This document shows, in pieces, positions 16,505-25,485 of a stretch of 64,000 bases of DNA. Source of the DNA: Streptomyces sp. Mut1 (GTDB taxonomy: Bacteria; Actinomycetota; Actinomycetes; Streptomycetales; Streptomycetaceae). The first letter of the stretch is position 1. Every line of letters starts with the position of its first letter. Made by a program: the position numbers and the translations under genes. Location: the NCBI RefSeq assembly GCF_030719295.1, contig NZ_CP120998.1:62001-126000 (forward strand), read 5' to 3'. Below the pieces are notes generated by a model. The model was given only the letters and a program-made list of their open reading frames with translations. It searched no databases and had not been told where the DNA came from.

Positions 16505-16689
16505 TCGATCCCCCGGGCCTCTTCGGTCGACCATCCTGCCGGAGGGATCATCTCACTCACGGATTCACGGTCCGGCTGTCACGCGCACGGGCGTGGTTCG
16601 GACCCCGTCGCGCCCCACGGGTGGCGGGGGTCCGTGCGGGCGTGGATATGGCCGCCCCACACCCTGGCCCCTGTACGGCTCAGGCGCGT

Positions 16690-17529
16690 TCATGGTGCTG
16701 CGCGGCCGGGCCAGGCCAGGTCGTCCACCGCGAGGAACGGTTCGCGGGCCACGGTCGCGGGGGTGGAACCGGTGAACGCCATGACGTCGCGGTGCAGGTG
16801 GGACTGGTCGGCGTAGCCGGTGTCGGCGGCCACCCGGGCCGCGGCCTCGCCCGCGACCAGGCGGTGGGCGGCGTGGTCGAAGCGGACCAGTTTCGCGGCG
16901 CGCTTGGGCGGCAGGCCCAGCTGCGAGCGGAAGCGGGACCACAGGCGCTTGCGGCTCCATCCGACCTCGGCGGCGAGATCCTCGACCCGGACCAGGCCGT
17001 GGCCGGTGAGGGTGCGGTGCCAGGCTCGGGCGACTTCCGGGTCCACCGCCGGCCCCGCCGCGAAGCGGCGGGTCAGCAGCGCGTCCGCCAGCGCGAAGCG
17101 GGCCTGCCAGCCGGGGAGTTCACCGAGCCGCTCGCATATCCGCGACGCCTCGCGGCCCCACAGGTCGCCGAGCGGTACGACGGCGCCGTCGAGTTCGGCG
17201 GGCGAGACGCCGAGCACGGCGCGGGCGATGACCGGCGAGAGGCGCACCTGTACGCACTCGACGTTCTCTCCGCGCACCCGGACCGCGCCCCCGGAACCGA
17301 GCCCGGGGCCCGCGACGAGGCTTCCGCGCCGCTGTTCTCCGGGGGCGGAGTCCAAAACCGGGGAACCGGCGCCGAATTCGAGGAGCAGGGTCACGTTCGG
17401 GTGGGGGACCATGCGCAGCGTGTCCAGGTCGTGCACGCGGAACCCGGCCATGGTGACTCCGGCCACCCGGCTGGGCCGTCGCGGGCAGGCGACGTCCCAC
17501 TCGGCCGTTCCGTGCGTGAACGTGTGCAC
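16690..17529 (-). CDS. AraC-family transcriptional regulator, 279 aa
   Basis: N-terminal DUF6597-like sensor (about residues 1-150), with 'VRVRGENVECVQVRLSPVIARAVLGVSPAEL' and 'RICERLGELPGWQARFALADALLTRR'. The C-terminal AraC HTH pair occupies about 175-270: 'VEDLAAEVGWSRKRLWSRFRSQLGLPPKRAAKLVRFDHA' and 'ARVAADTGYADQSHLHRDVMAFTGSTPATV'. Divergent from the hydrolase gene at 17617 with 87 bases between, so that gene is its probable target. Confidence 0.87.
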   Translation of the reverse strand: MHTFTHGTAEWDVACPRRPSRVAGVTMAGFRVHDLDTLRMVPHPNVTLLLEFGAGSPVLDSAPGEQRRGSLVAGPGLGSGGAVRVRGENVECVQVRLSPVIARAVLGVSPAELDGAVVPLGDLWGREASRICERLGELPGWQARFALADALLTRRFAAGPAVDPEVARAWHRTLTGHGLVRVEDLAAEVGWSRKRLWSRFRSQLGLPPKRAAKLVRFDHAAHRLVAGEAAARVAADTGYADQSHLHRDVMAFTGSTPATVAREPFLAVDDLAWPGRAAP

Positions 17530-17616
17530 GCTTCCATGCTACGAGAACCACGAGAGCGCCGGGCGCCGGGAACATTCGTCCAATACCTCGCCGCGGGCGG
17601 CGGTGACAGTGGGTCC

Positions 17617-18444
17617 ATGACTGCTTCCGAGACCTCCGTGTTCTCGTCGCCGGCGCCCGGCGACGGCGACATCCATGTGTGCCAGGACGGGCCGCGTGAC
17701 GCCCCGGCGCTTCTGCTCATCCACGGGTCCGCGTCCTCGGCGCGCTCGTGGGACGCGCTGGTTCCGTTGCTGGCCGGGGCCCATCGCGTCGTACGGATCG
17801 ATCTGCTCGGGCACGGCCGGTCGGCCAAACCGGACGACGGCCGTTACACGATCCCGGACCAGGCGCGCCGGGCCGGTGAGGTGCTGGACCGGCTCGGTGT
17901 CGGGCGGGCCGTGGTGGTGGGGCACTCCAGCGGCGGGGTGGCCGCCACCGCGCTCGCCGAGCAGCGGCCCGAGCTGGTGTCCGGCCTGGTCCTGATCAAC
18001 ACCGGGCCCGGCCTGGGCGCGTTCATCGCCCAGGGGTCCGGCGCGGCCGGGCCCGCGCAGTGGCCGCCGAGCGACGAGCAGCTGCGGCAGTTCGCGGGCA
18101 CGGGCTTCAGCCGGCCGGGGTACCAAGTGCCGGACGCGCTGCTGGACGAGGTGCGCGCCATGACCTTCCATACGTTCACGGCGACAATGGCGGGCACCCG
18201 TGCGTATCTGGAGCAGCGGGCGTTGCCGGACCGGCTGGCGGTGCTCGGCGTGCCGTTGCTGGTCCTCTTCGGTGCGGACGACCGCCGGTGGCGTTCCTCG
18301 TCCGCCGCCGATTACCGCGTCGTTCCGGGTGCGGAGGTGGAGCTGCTGCCGGGGCTGGGGCACTCCCCCATCCTTGAGGACCCGCCGCGGGTCGCCGCGC
18401 CTCTGCTCGCCTTCGCCGCGCGCCACGGCGTACGGGCCGGCTGA
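17617..18444 (+). CDS. Alpha/beta hydrolase, 275 aa
   Basis: Serine hydrolase related to haloalkane dehalogenase/meta-cleavage hydrolases. It has 'LLLIHGSASSARSWD' (oxyanion loop), 'DLLGHGRSAKP', nucleophile 'VVGHSSGGVAA' (about residue 110), acid in 'LFGADDRRW' and the His in 'PGLGHSPILEDP'. ATG 17617 is the start that gives the family length; the open frame upstream is a shadow of the divergent AraC gene. Followed by a strong terminator-like hairpin. The substrate is unknown. Confidence 0.85.
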   Translation: MTASETSVFSSPAPGDGDIHVCQDGPRDAPALLLIHGSASSARSWDALVPLLAGAHRVVRIDLLGHGRSAKPDDGRYTIPDQARRAGEVLDRLGVGRAVVVGHSSGGVAATALAEQRPELVSGLVLINTGPGLGAFIAQGSGAAGPAQWPPSDEQLRQFAGTGFSRPGYQVPDALLDEVRAMTFHTFTATMAGTRAYLEQRALPDRLAVLGVPLLVLFGADDRRWRSSSAADYRVVPGAEVELLPGLGHSPILEDPPRVAAPLLAFAARHGVRAG

Positions 18445-18517
18445 AAGGCGTCGAGCCGGCCGCGGGCGGTCGCGGAGGGGACCTCGTGGACGTGGGGGTG
18501 CGACAGATCCGCACGGC

Positions 18518-18549
18518 ACAGCCCGCCCGGGCAGGACCGGGCGGGCTGT
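18518..18549 (+). terminator. Terminator hairpin after alpha/beta hydrolase
   Basis: Thirteen-base perfect arms (ACAGCCCGCCCGG and complement) with a 6-base loop, 73 bases after the stop. Confidence 0.75.
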
Positions 18550-18791
18550 AGAGGGGGACCCCGGTCGTCATGACCCGTGTGTCGTGGGTCCGAGGATGCC
18601 GTACGTCGGCATGAACATCGCCACAGAGCCGCCGGAGCGCGGGTGGAGCGGCGGCGCGGGGGCCGCTCCCGCCTTCGCCTCCATCCAGCGTTCTGGCAAC
18701 ATCGGCGGGCCCGCACGGCCTCTCCGTAACCACCCCGACCTGCGACTAAGGCGAGACTCAAGCCGGTCCGGAGAGTCTTTCGAGCGTTTTC

Positions 18792-18823
18792 TGCCAACGT
18801 CTTGGCAATGTCTTGCCAAGACG
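18792..18823. promoter_or_regulatory. Alternating TGCCAA/TTGGCA half-sites upstream of the NRPS-like gene
   Basis: TGCCAA (18792), TTGGCA (18802) and TGCCAA (18814) occur in alternating orientation. The latter two form a perfect 11-base inverted repeat (CGTCTTGGCAA and complement, spacer TGTC). It lies 30 bases before ATG 18853, where a repressor or activator could bind. Identity of the regulator is unknown. Confidence 0.65.
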
Positions 18824-18852
18824 GAAGCCGCTGTCGAAGGAGTGCGCCAACG

Positions 18853-21800
18853 ATGTCCCTCTCCGGTCTCATCGAACAGCAGGTCGCCGCACGCCCCGAC
18901 GCGATCGCCGTTCACGCCCCCGGACACCCGGGTGACCAGGTCTCCCTGACCTACCGTGAGCTGAGCCGGGCGGCCGACCGGCTCGCCCGGACCCTCGTGG
19001 CGCGGGGCATCGGCCGGGGCGACCGGGTGGCGACGGGTCTGCGCCCCGGTCCCCGGCTCGTGACGGCGCTGCTGGCCGTCCTGCGGTCCGGGGCGGCGTA
19101 CGTGGCGCTCGACCCGGCCGATCCGCTCGCGCACCGCCGGTTCGTCGTACGCGACAGCGCGGCCCGTGCCGTGCTGGCCGAGGCCGCGGACGCCTCCGAC
19201 TACGCGGGGCTGCCGGCCGCCGTCCTCGGCCCGCGCCCGGCGGGCTCCGACAGCGGTGCGCCGGCCGGTGGCGGCGGCCCGTGCTCCGGGGACGACCCGG
19301 CGTACGTCTGTTACGCCTCCGGGCCCGGTGGCGGACCGGCGGCCGGGGTCGTCGTACCGCATCGGGCGCTGGACGAACTGCTGCGGCCCGGGGCGGCGTT
19401 CCGGCCCGGCCGGGACGAGGTCGTCGCACAGGCCGCGAGCCCCGCGTCCGCCGCGAGCGCGGCCGAGATCTGGCCGACGCTGGCCGCGGGCGCCCGCCTG
19501 ACCGTCCCGCCCCCGGCCGCCCACGCCACCCTGCCCGCGCCGGGGCCGGCGGCGGGCGCGTCGCGCGGGACGCCTCCGGGCACACCGGTCCAGGAGATCG
19601 TGCGGGACCTGTTCGCCGAGGTGCTGGGGCTGCCGCGCGGGCTGATCGGCGCCGACTGCGACTTCTTCGGCATGGGCGGGCACACACCGGCGGCGGCCCG
19701 GCTGCTGGACCGGGTGCGCGAGACCCTGGGCAGCGGCCCGGCCGATCCGGCCGCGCTCCACGCCGCGCCGACCCCGGCCGCGCTGTCCGCGCTGCTGGGC
19801 GAGGACCCCGCCACCGCGATCGGACCGGACCCGTCCGCGTCGGAGTCGGAAACGGGCGCGTCCGGCACGGAAAGCGTCGAGCTGGTGTTCCGGCTGCGCG
19901 GGCCGCTGGACGTACGGACGCTGGACAGGGCGCTGACCGTCCTGGGCCGGCGGTACGGGGCGCTGCGCAACTCCCTTACCGGGAACGCCGGGACCAGGCT
20001 GAGGTCCCTGGGACCGGACGACCACCGGCTGGAGCTGGCGCTGCCCGCCGCCGATGTGGATCTGTGGTCGCAGTTGCCGCTCGCGGCCGATCTGGCGTGC
20101 GTCTACCAGGAGTTGGCCGCCGGCGGCACCCCCTCGCCGGTCCGGGACATCGTGCGGTACGCGCCTCGTGCCCCGTACGGCGACCGGGCACCGACCCAGC
20201 TGCCCGGCAGCGGCTCCACGGGCTTCGACACGGCCCCCGGCCGCCTGGACCTCGACCTGGACGAGGCCCTGCACGCGCGGCTCACCCGGTTCGCTGCCGC
20301 GCGGGGGGCCACGGTCTTCATGGTGGTGCACGCCGCGCTCACCGCCGTACTGCACCAGCTGGGCACGGCCGGTGAGATCACCGTCGCCGCCCCGGTCCCG
20401 GCCCGCGACAACGTCACCCTGCGGGGCGCGGTGGGCGCGTACGGGCGGGTGCTGGCGCTGACCGTGGACGCCTCGGGCGACCCGGCGTTCAGCGAGCTGG
20501 TGCGCCGGGTGCGCAAGCGGGACCTGGCGGCCTACCGCAGCGCCGACGCCCCTCTCGCGGGCGTGGGGGGCGTCGCTCTCGCCGTCCTCCAGGACACGAC
20601 GGCCGGCCGGTTCGCTTCGGGTCCGCTCACGGTGCAGCCGGAACGCGCCGGTCTCGCCCTGCCGGCCACCGATGTCGGCTTCACCCTGACGGAGCGGCAG
20701 AGCCGGGAGGGCGCGCCGGCGGGCATCACCCTGACGACCACGTACCGGCGCAAGGCGGTCGGCGAGACGGTGGCCGCCACGCTGACGGGCCGGCTGGTCT
20801 CGCTGCTCGCGGCGGCCCTGGACCGTCCGGACGCGGTGCTGAGCGCGCTGGTGCCGGCCGGGCGGCCGGCGGACCGGGGCGGGGTGTGGGAGGCGGGCCG
20901 CCACGAGCTGCCCGCGACGACGGTGCCCGAGCTGTTCGCGGAGCGGGTGCGGTGCGCGCCGAAGGCCGTGGCGCTGTCGGGTGCGATCGGGGCGGGCGGG
21001 GTGAGCGGCGCGGATGACACGGACGGTGCCCCGCCCGGTTCCGACGGATCCGGTGAGCCGGGCGGGCCGGCCGTCCCGGTCATGGACTACGCGGAGCTGG
21101 ACTCGCGTTCCGACCTGCTGGCGCACGCCCTGGTCGCCCATGGCGCGGGCCCCGGGGCCACGGTCGTGACCGCGCTGTCCTCGCCGACCGGGTTCGCGGT
21201 GGCCGTGCTCGCCATCGCGAAGACCGGGGCGGCGTGCGTGCCGGTCGATCCCGCGCAGCGGCTGCCCGGTTCGGTGCGGCCGGTGGCGGTGCTGCTGGAC
21301 GAGACCGCCGACCTGCTGCTGGGCCGGACACCGGGTGCCGCCCGCCTGGTGCGTGACGAGGCCGCCGATCTGCTGCCCGCCGACGGGAAGTGGCCGCTGC
21401 TGGACACGGACCGTACGCGCCCGCTGAGCACGGCCGACCCGGTGCTGTGGGCGGTCGGTGCGGCGGGTTCGCCGGGCGGGGGCGGTGCGACGGTGGTGGG
21501 CGGCGGGCCGGTCGTCGCGGCGACGCTGGCCGAGCCGGTCGACGCCGCCTGGCTGGTACGCGGCTACCCGGACGCCGACGCCACGATCGGCCTGCTGGGC
21601 GCGCTGGTGCGGGGTGCCCGGGTGCACGTCCCGGACCGTTCCCTGCGGCACGCCGTACCGCAGGAGTTGCTGCGCTGGCTGCGCGAGCGCGACGCCCGGA
21701 TGCTGCTCGGCGGCAGTGACGAGGTGCTCGTGGCGCTGGTCGCGCTCGCCCGCGAGGAGCGGTTGCCGCTGATCACCAGCGGCGGCTGGGCCGAGGGCCA

Positions 21801-22257
21801 CCTGGTGGTCGAGCACCGGGGCACGGGAGCGGCCAGGCCCGCCCCGGGCTACCGGGCCTATGTCCTGAACGCCCGGCTGCGGCCGGTGGCTCCGGGCACG
21901 GTCGGTGCGTTGTACGTGGCGGGGGCGGGCGTGGCCCTCGGTTACGCCGGTTCCCCGGCCGCGACCGGTGAACGCTTCCTGCCCGATCCGTTCGCCGGCC
22001 CGTCCCGGGCCCCCGCCCGCATGTGGCGCACGGGCCGGGCGGCCCGGCTGGACGCGGACGGCAGCCTCATGGTCCTCGAAGGCCCGGCCCCCGACGACCC
22101 GTTCGCCGGTGCCCCGGTCACGTTCGTCGTCCTCTGCGACCCCTCGGGCCGCCGCGCCCTGTGGCCGGCGGCGGCCCCGGTGCCGGCGGGCTGGTCGAAG
22201 GTCCACGCGGAGAGCGGGTACGAGTTGTGCGTGGACCGGCTGGACGAGTTGCCGTGA
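18853..22257 (+). CDS. Degenerate NRPS-like protein (half A - T - C* - A*), 1134 aa
   Basis: Intact open frame resembling a non-ribosomal peptide synthetase whose catalytic motifs are all altered. Residues 1-220 match the N-terminal half of an adenylation domain ('LIEQQVAARPDAIAVHAP', 'YVALDPADP'), but the ATP loop reads 'YASGPGGGPAAGVVV' and motifs after it are missing. Residues about 245-310 form a carrier domain with 'DFFGMGGHTPAAARLL': the phosphopantetheine serine is threonine. A condensation-like domain (about 335-680) lacks HHxxxDG, reading 'LPAADVDLWSQ' there. A second adenylation-like domain (about 690-1130) has 'AVGAAGSPGGGGATV' for the ATP loop, 'MWRTGRAARLDADG' for YRTGDLxR, and no GRxDxQVK or catalytic lysine. 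Despite this, no stop or frameshift interrupts 3.4 kb. It starts at ATG 18853 after GAAGGAG. A structural or regulatory role is possible; peptide synthesis is unlikely. Confidence 0.8.
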   Translation: MSLSGLIEQQVAARPDAIAVHAPGHPGDQVSLTYRELSRAADRLARTLVARGIGRGDRVATGLRPGPRLVTALLAVLRSGAAYVALDPADPLAHRRFVVRDSAARAVLAEAADASDYAGLPAAVLGPRPAGSDSGAPAGGGGPCSGDDPAYVCYASGPGGGPAAGVVVPHRALDELLRPGAAFRPGRDEVVAQAASPASAASAAEIWPTLAAGARLTVPPPAAHATLPAPGPAAGASRGTPPGTPVQEIVRDLFAEVLGLPRGLIGADCDFFGMGGHTPAAARLLDRVRETLGSGPADPAALHAAPTPAALSALLGEDPATAIGPDPSASESETGASGTESVELVFRLRGPLDVRTLDRALTVLGRRYGALRNSLTGNAGTRLRSLGPDDHRLELALPAADVDLWSQLPLAADLACVYQELAAGGTPSPVRDIVRYAPRAPYGDRAPTQLPGSGSTGFDTAPGRLDLDLDEALHARLTRFAAARGATVFMVVHAALTAVLHQLGTAGEITVAAPVPARDNVTLRGAVGAYGRVLALTVDASGDPAFSELVRRVRKRDLAAYRSADAPLAGVGGVALAVLQDTTAGRFASGPLTVQPERAGLALPATDVGFTLTERQSREGAPAGITLTTTYRRKAVGETVAATLTGRLVSLLAAALDRPDAVLSALVPAGRPADRGGVWEAGRHELPATTVPELFAERVRCAPKAVALSGAIGAGGVSGADDTDGAPPGSDGSGEPGGPAVPVMDYAELDSRSDLLAHALVAHGAGPGATVVTALSSPTGFAVAVLAIAKTGAACVPVDPAQRLPGSVRPVAVLLDETADLLLGRTPGAARLVRDEAADLLPADGKWPLLDTDRTRPLSTADPVLWAVGAAGSPGGGGATVVGGGPVVAATLAEPVDAAWLVRGYPDADATIGLLGALVRGARVHVPDRSLRHAVPQELLRWLRERDARMLLGGSDEVLVALVALAREERLPLITSGGWAEGHLVVEHRGTGAARPAPGYRAYVLNARLRPVAPGTVGALYVAGAGVALGYAGSPAATGERFLPDPFAGPSRAPARMWRTGRAARLDADGSLMVLEGPAPDDPFAGAPVTFVVLCDPSGRRALWPAAAPVPAGWSKVHAESGYELCVDRLDELP

Positions 22258-22377
22258 GGACGGGGGCGCGGCAGAGGCGGGCCGCGCCCGTCCCGGAGAA
22301 CGGCGGGGCACGGAGGCGGGAGGTCGCCCCCGGATATCGGGAGGACATCGGGCGGACCGGTCGGCCACAATGCGGCA

Positions 22378-22971
22378 ATGGCCGATCACGTGCGACATGC
22401 TCCCCGTCCGGACTTCCTCAAGAAGCCGTCGCTGAGAGGGGAGCAGGTGCTGCTCCGGCCCGTCACGGTGGATGACATCGCCGCGCTGATGCCGATGTTC
22501 CTGGACGCCGAGGCGTCACGGTTGACCGGCAGCCATCCCGACGGCAGGCTCGACGAGGCGCGGTTGCGTGCCTGGTACGGCAGCCGCGCGGAGCAGGACG
22601 ACCGGCTGGACCTCGCGGTGGTCGAGCGGGTGACGGGCAACGTCGTCGGCGAGGTCGTCCTGAACGGCTGGGACCCGGGTAACGAGAGCTGCAACTTCCG
22701 CATCTTCCTGGTGCCCGGCAGCTACGGACGCGGTCTGGGGACGGAGGCAACTCGTCTGATCGTCGGGTACGGCTTCGAGGCGCTGGGGCTGCACCGCGTC
22801 TCGCTGGAGGTCTACGCGTTCAATCCGCGGGCCCGCCGCGCCTACGAGAAGGCGGGGTTCGTCGCCGAGGGGGTGCTGCGTGACGCGCTGCTCTGGGAGG
22901 GCGAGCGGGTGGACGCGACGGTGATGTCGGTCCTGGCGCCGGAGTGGTTCCGGCACGGCGGACGTCCGTAG
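22378..22971 (+). CDS. GNAT acetyltransferase (RimJ/RimL type), 197 aa
   Basis: N-acetyltransferase fold: 'VLLRPVTVDDIAALMPMFLD' (about residues 24-43), motif A region 'FRIFLVPGSYGRGLGTEATRLIVGYGFEALGLHRVSLEVYAFNPRARRAYEKAGF' (about 105-158), where 'GRGLGTEA' binds acetyl-CoA. The group acetylates protein N-termini, amines or antibiotics. No clear operon partner; 120 bases downstream of the NRPS-like gene, so co-transcription is possible. Confidence 0.87.
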   Translation: MADHVRHAPRPDFLKKPSLRGEQVLLRPVTVDDIAALMPMFLDAEASRLTGSHPDGRLDEARLRAWYGSRAEQDDRLDLAVVERVTGNVVGEVVLNGWDPGNESCNFRIFLVPGSYGRGLGTEATRLIVGYGFEALGLHRVSLEVYAFNPRARRAYEKAGFVAEGVLRDALLWEGERVDATVMSVLAPEWFRHGGRP

Positions 22972-23131
22972 TCCCTCCGGAGGCCGCCGGCGGTCCTTCT
23001 CCGGCTCACCGTGCGGAGAAGCGCGACGCCTTGCGTGAGCGCCGGTGAACCGTTCCGGTGAGGCGGGCCGACCGGCCGGGCAGCCCACGAGCGCTGTCTG
23101 GCGCGGGCGGGCGTCCCCTAATCTGCTCCGC

Positions 23132-23971
23132 ATGCCCGAAACCACCACGCCCGCGCCTCGCGACGACAGCCCGGAGGACTCCCTGCGGGAACGTCTGCGA
23201 CAGACGTTCGACGAGGACGCGGAGCTGTACGACCGGGCCAGGCCCGGGTACCCGCCGGCGCTCTACGACGACCTCGCGGAACTCGCCGGGGCCCGTCCCG
23301 GCAGTCGCGTACTGGAGCTGGGCTGCGGAACCGGCCGGGCCACGGTTCCCCTGGCCGGCCGGGGCTGCCGGATCACGGCGGTCGAGGCGGGAGCGAACAT
23401 GGCCGCGGTCGCCCGGCGCAACCTTGCGGGAGCCTCGGCCGTGGAAGTGGTGACGGCCGAGTTCGAGAGCTGGCCGCTGCCGGCGGAGCCGTTCGACACG
23501 GTTCTCGCGGCGACGGCGTTCCACTGGATCGACCCGGCGACGCGCGTGCCCAAGGCCGCCGATGCCCTGCGTCCCGGCGGGGCACTCGCCGTGGTGCGTA
23601 CCCAGCATGTGAGGGGCGGCACCGAGGAGTTCTTCGTCGAGGTCCAGCGCTGCTACGAACGCTTCGACCCGGGCACGAAGCCCGGGACGCGGCCTCCCGC
23701 CACCGCCGATGTCGACAACGCAGACCATGCCCGGGAGGTGGCGCGAAGCGGCCGCTTCGCGCCCACGGTCTTCCGCCGCTACGAGCAGGACCTCACGTAC
23801 ACCACCCGGGAGTATCTGGACGTGCTGCGGACCTACTCGGGCCACCGGGCCCTGCCGGAAGCCGCCCGGCACGGGCTGCTGGCGTCCATCGCCGACCTGA
23901 TCGACGGGGGTTACGGCGGCCGGGTGACCAAGCGCTACCTCATCGAGCTGGGAGTCTCCCGCAGGCGGTGA
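23132..23971 (+). CDS. Class I SAM-dependent methyltransferase, 279 aa
   Basis: Methyltransferase-11/25-type fold: motif I 'VLELGCGTGRATVPLAGRG' (about residues 57-75), 'ITAVEAGANMAAVAR' and 'FDTVLAATAFHWIDPATRVPKAADALRPGGALAVV' (about 120-155), the 'AFHW' signature common in actinobacterial proteins of this group. ATG 23132 is chosen because the preceding frame has no family sequence. Its 3' end nearly abuts the convergent oxidoreductase gene (5 bases). The acceptor is unknown. Confidence 0.85.
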   Translation: MPETTTPAPRDDSPEDSLRERLRQTFDEDAELYDRARPGYPPALYDDLAELAGARPGSRVLELGCGTGRATVPLAGRGCRITAVEAGANMAAVARRNLAGASAVEVVTAEFESWPLPAEPFDTVLAATAFHWIDPATRVPKAADALRPGGALAVVRTQHVRGGTEEFFVEVQRCYERFDPGTKPGTRPPATADVDNADHAREVARSGRFAPTVFRRYEQDLTYTTREYLDVLRTYSGHRALPEAARHGLLASIADLIDGGYGGRVTKRYLIELGVSRRR

Positions 23972-23976
23972 AGGGG

Positions 23977-24906
23977 CTACGGGACGAAGACGAGGCGTTC
24001 GTCGGTCCGGTGGTCGTTCCACGCCTCGGCGATCCCGGACGGGGACACGGGCCGGGCCCGGATGTCGAGGGCGCCCTCGGTCACCGCCTCGGCCAGCTCC
24101 GGGAGTTCGGCGAGGATGTCGCGGGGGGAGAGTGATCCGATGCCGCTGCCCACGATCTGGAGCCGGGCCGCGCGCAGCGCCGCCGAGGGCACCGGGGCCG
24201 ACGCGCCCGCCATGGAGCCGATCTGCACCCAGGTCAGCGGCACCGAGCGGTCGGCGCGGGCGGTGAGGAGGGGGATCATGGCGTCCGCCGCGGGCGCGCC
24301 CCACACGAAGTCGAGGACGACGTCGACGTCGGCGGCTGCGGCGATCGAGTCGAAGGTGAGGACGCGGTCCGCGCCGAGGCCGGTCAGCGGTTCCAGCCTG
24401 GCGGCGTCCCGCCCGGCGGCGAAGACCTCCGCCGCGCCGAACCGCTTGGCGATCTGGATGGCCATGCGTCCGGCGCTGCCGGTGGCGCCGAGGATGAGGA
24501 CGCGCTGCCCCTTCTCGAAGGCGATGCGGCGGCGCAGGGCGACCCAGGAGGACATGCCCGGGTTCATCGCGGCGGCGATCCGCACCGGGTCCGCGTCGTC
24601 GGGCAGGACGACGCTGCGGCGTACGTCGATCACGGTGCGCTCGGCGAAGCTGCCCAGGTCCGTGTCGTCCAGGGCCGCGTAGCGCAGGCGGCCCGAGGGG
24701 TCGCGTACGACACCGTCGGCGCCGGGCACGATCGGGAAGACGCCGGAGGCCGAGTAGTGGGTGCCGTTGGCCTTGGAGCGGGTGAGGTGGTGCAGGCCCG
24801 CCGCGAGGACGTCCACCACCATCTCGTGCTCGCCCCGGGCCACGGGTTCGGGGTGCTCGCGGTAGACGGGCGGGGTGCCGTACGCCGTGATGACTGCTGC
24901 GTGCAT
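23977..24906 (-). CDS. Quinone-oxidoreductase-like medium-chain dehydrogenase, 309 aa
   Basis: NADPH-dependent MDR enzyme without zinc ligands: N-terminal GroES-like part 'MHAAVITAYGTPPVYREHPEPVARGEHEMVVDVLAAGLHHLTRSKANGTHYS', nucleotide fold 'VLILGATGSAGRMAIQIAKRFGA' (about residues 145-167). ATG 24906 has AGGGAG 7 bases upstream. Divergent from a MarR gene with paired operators in the 90-base gap, so it is likely induced by an electrophile or quinone. Confidence 0.87.
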   Translation of the reverse strand: MHAAVITAYGTPPVYREHPEPVARGEHEMVVDVLAAGLHHLTRSKANGTHYSASGVFPIVPGADGVVRDPSGRLRYAALDDTDLGSFAERTVIDVRRSVVLPDDADPVRIAAAMNPGMSSWVALRRRIAFEKGQRVLILGATGSAGRMAIQIAKRFGAAEVFAAGRDAARLEPLTGLGADRVLTFDSIAAAADVDVVLDFVWGAPAADAMIPLLTARADRSVPLTWVQIGSMAGASAPVPSAALRAARLQIVGSGIGSLSPRDILAELPELAEAVTEGALDIRARPVSPSGIAEAWNDHRTDERLVFVP

Positions 24907-24928
24907 GGGAAACTCCCTGGTCGGACGG

Positions 24929-24976
24929 TTGGTTTGCATTACCAATCAATACCAGAGTTGTTTGTAATGCCAACAA
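24929..24976. promoter_or_regulatory. Paired MarR-type operators
   Basis: Site 1: TTGGT-N7-ACCAA (24929-24945). Site 2: TTGTT-N9-AACAA (24958-24976). The cores GCATTAC (24936-24942) and GTAATGC (24964-24970) are exact inverted copies. Placed between the divergent oxidoreductase and MarR genes. Confidence 0.75.
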
Positions 24977-24996
24977 TGTCAAGTAGGGTGGTCGCC

Positions 24997-25449
24997 ATGG
25001 CTCCCGATGACTCCACAGACGCCCTGCTGGACGCCCTGGGCCGCAGCGCCTTTCAGATCATGGGGGTGCTCACGCGGATCGGCGCCGAGCACGATCTCTC
25101 CCTCACCCAGCTGCGCGTGCTCGGCATCCTGCGCGACCGGCAGCCCCGCATGAGCGACCTGGCGACCTTCCTCGGCCTGGACAAGTCGACCCTGTCCGGC
25201 CTCATCGCCCGCGCCGAGCGCCGGGGCCTGCTGGCCCGCGGCGCCAGCCCCGAGGACAAGCGCGCCGTGATCGTCCTGATCACCGACGCGGGACGCGAAC
25301 TCACCGAGCGGCTGTACGCGGAGGCCCGGGACGCCATGGCCCCGGCCACCGACCGGCTCGAACCGCATCAACGCCGGCAGCTCGCGCAGCTCCTGGAGCC
25401 CGTCCTCACCCCGCCCCTGCCGCTCGCGCCCCGTCGCCTCGCCCACTGA
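24997..25449 (+). CDS. MarR-family repressor, 150 aa
   Basis: Winged-helix regulator: 'LTQLRVLGILRDRQPRMSDLATFLGLDKSTLSGLIARAERRGLLARGASPEDKRAVIVLITDAGREL' (about residues 35-101). ATG 24997 follows GTAGGGTGG; ATG 24976 is an in-frame alternative. Likely represses the divergent oxidoreductase gene and itself through the paired operators. Confidence 0.88.
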   Translation: MAPDDSTDALLDALGRSAFQIMGVLTRIGAEHDLSLTQLRVLGILRDRQPRMSDLATFLGLDKSTLSGLIARAERRGLLARGASPEDKRAVIVLITDAGRELTERLYAEARDAMAPATDRLEPHQRRQLAQLLEPVLTPPLPLAPRRLAH

Positions 25450-25485
25450 GCGGACGGGGCCGCGGCGCCTGGCGCGGCTGCCGCG

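Larger units (their letters stand above)
18445..18852. other. 408-base intergenic region with terminator and operator cluster
   Basis: No gene supported. It holds the terminator (18518-18549) of the hydrolase gene and, next to the NRPS-like gene, a set of alternating TGCCAA half-sites (18792-18823). The middle part (18560-18780) shows no structure I can name. Confidence 0.6.

Noticed and set aside
18853..22257. Frameshifted NRPS pseudogene
   Set aside because: One continuous frame of 1135 codons; the degenerate motifs are substitutions, not shifts.
18568..22398. Minus-strand frame opposite the NRPS-like gene
   Set aside because: Arg/Gln/Gly-rich with no domains; the plus frame has NRPS-like blocks in the right order.
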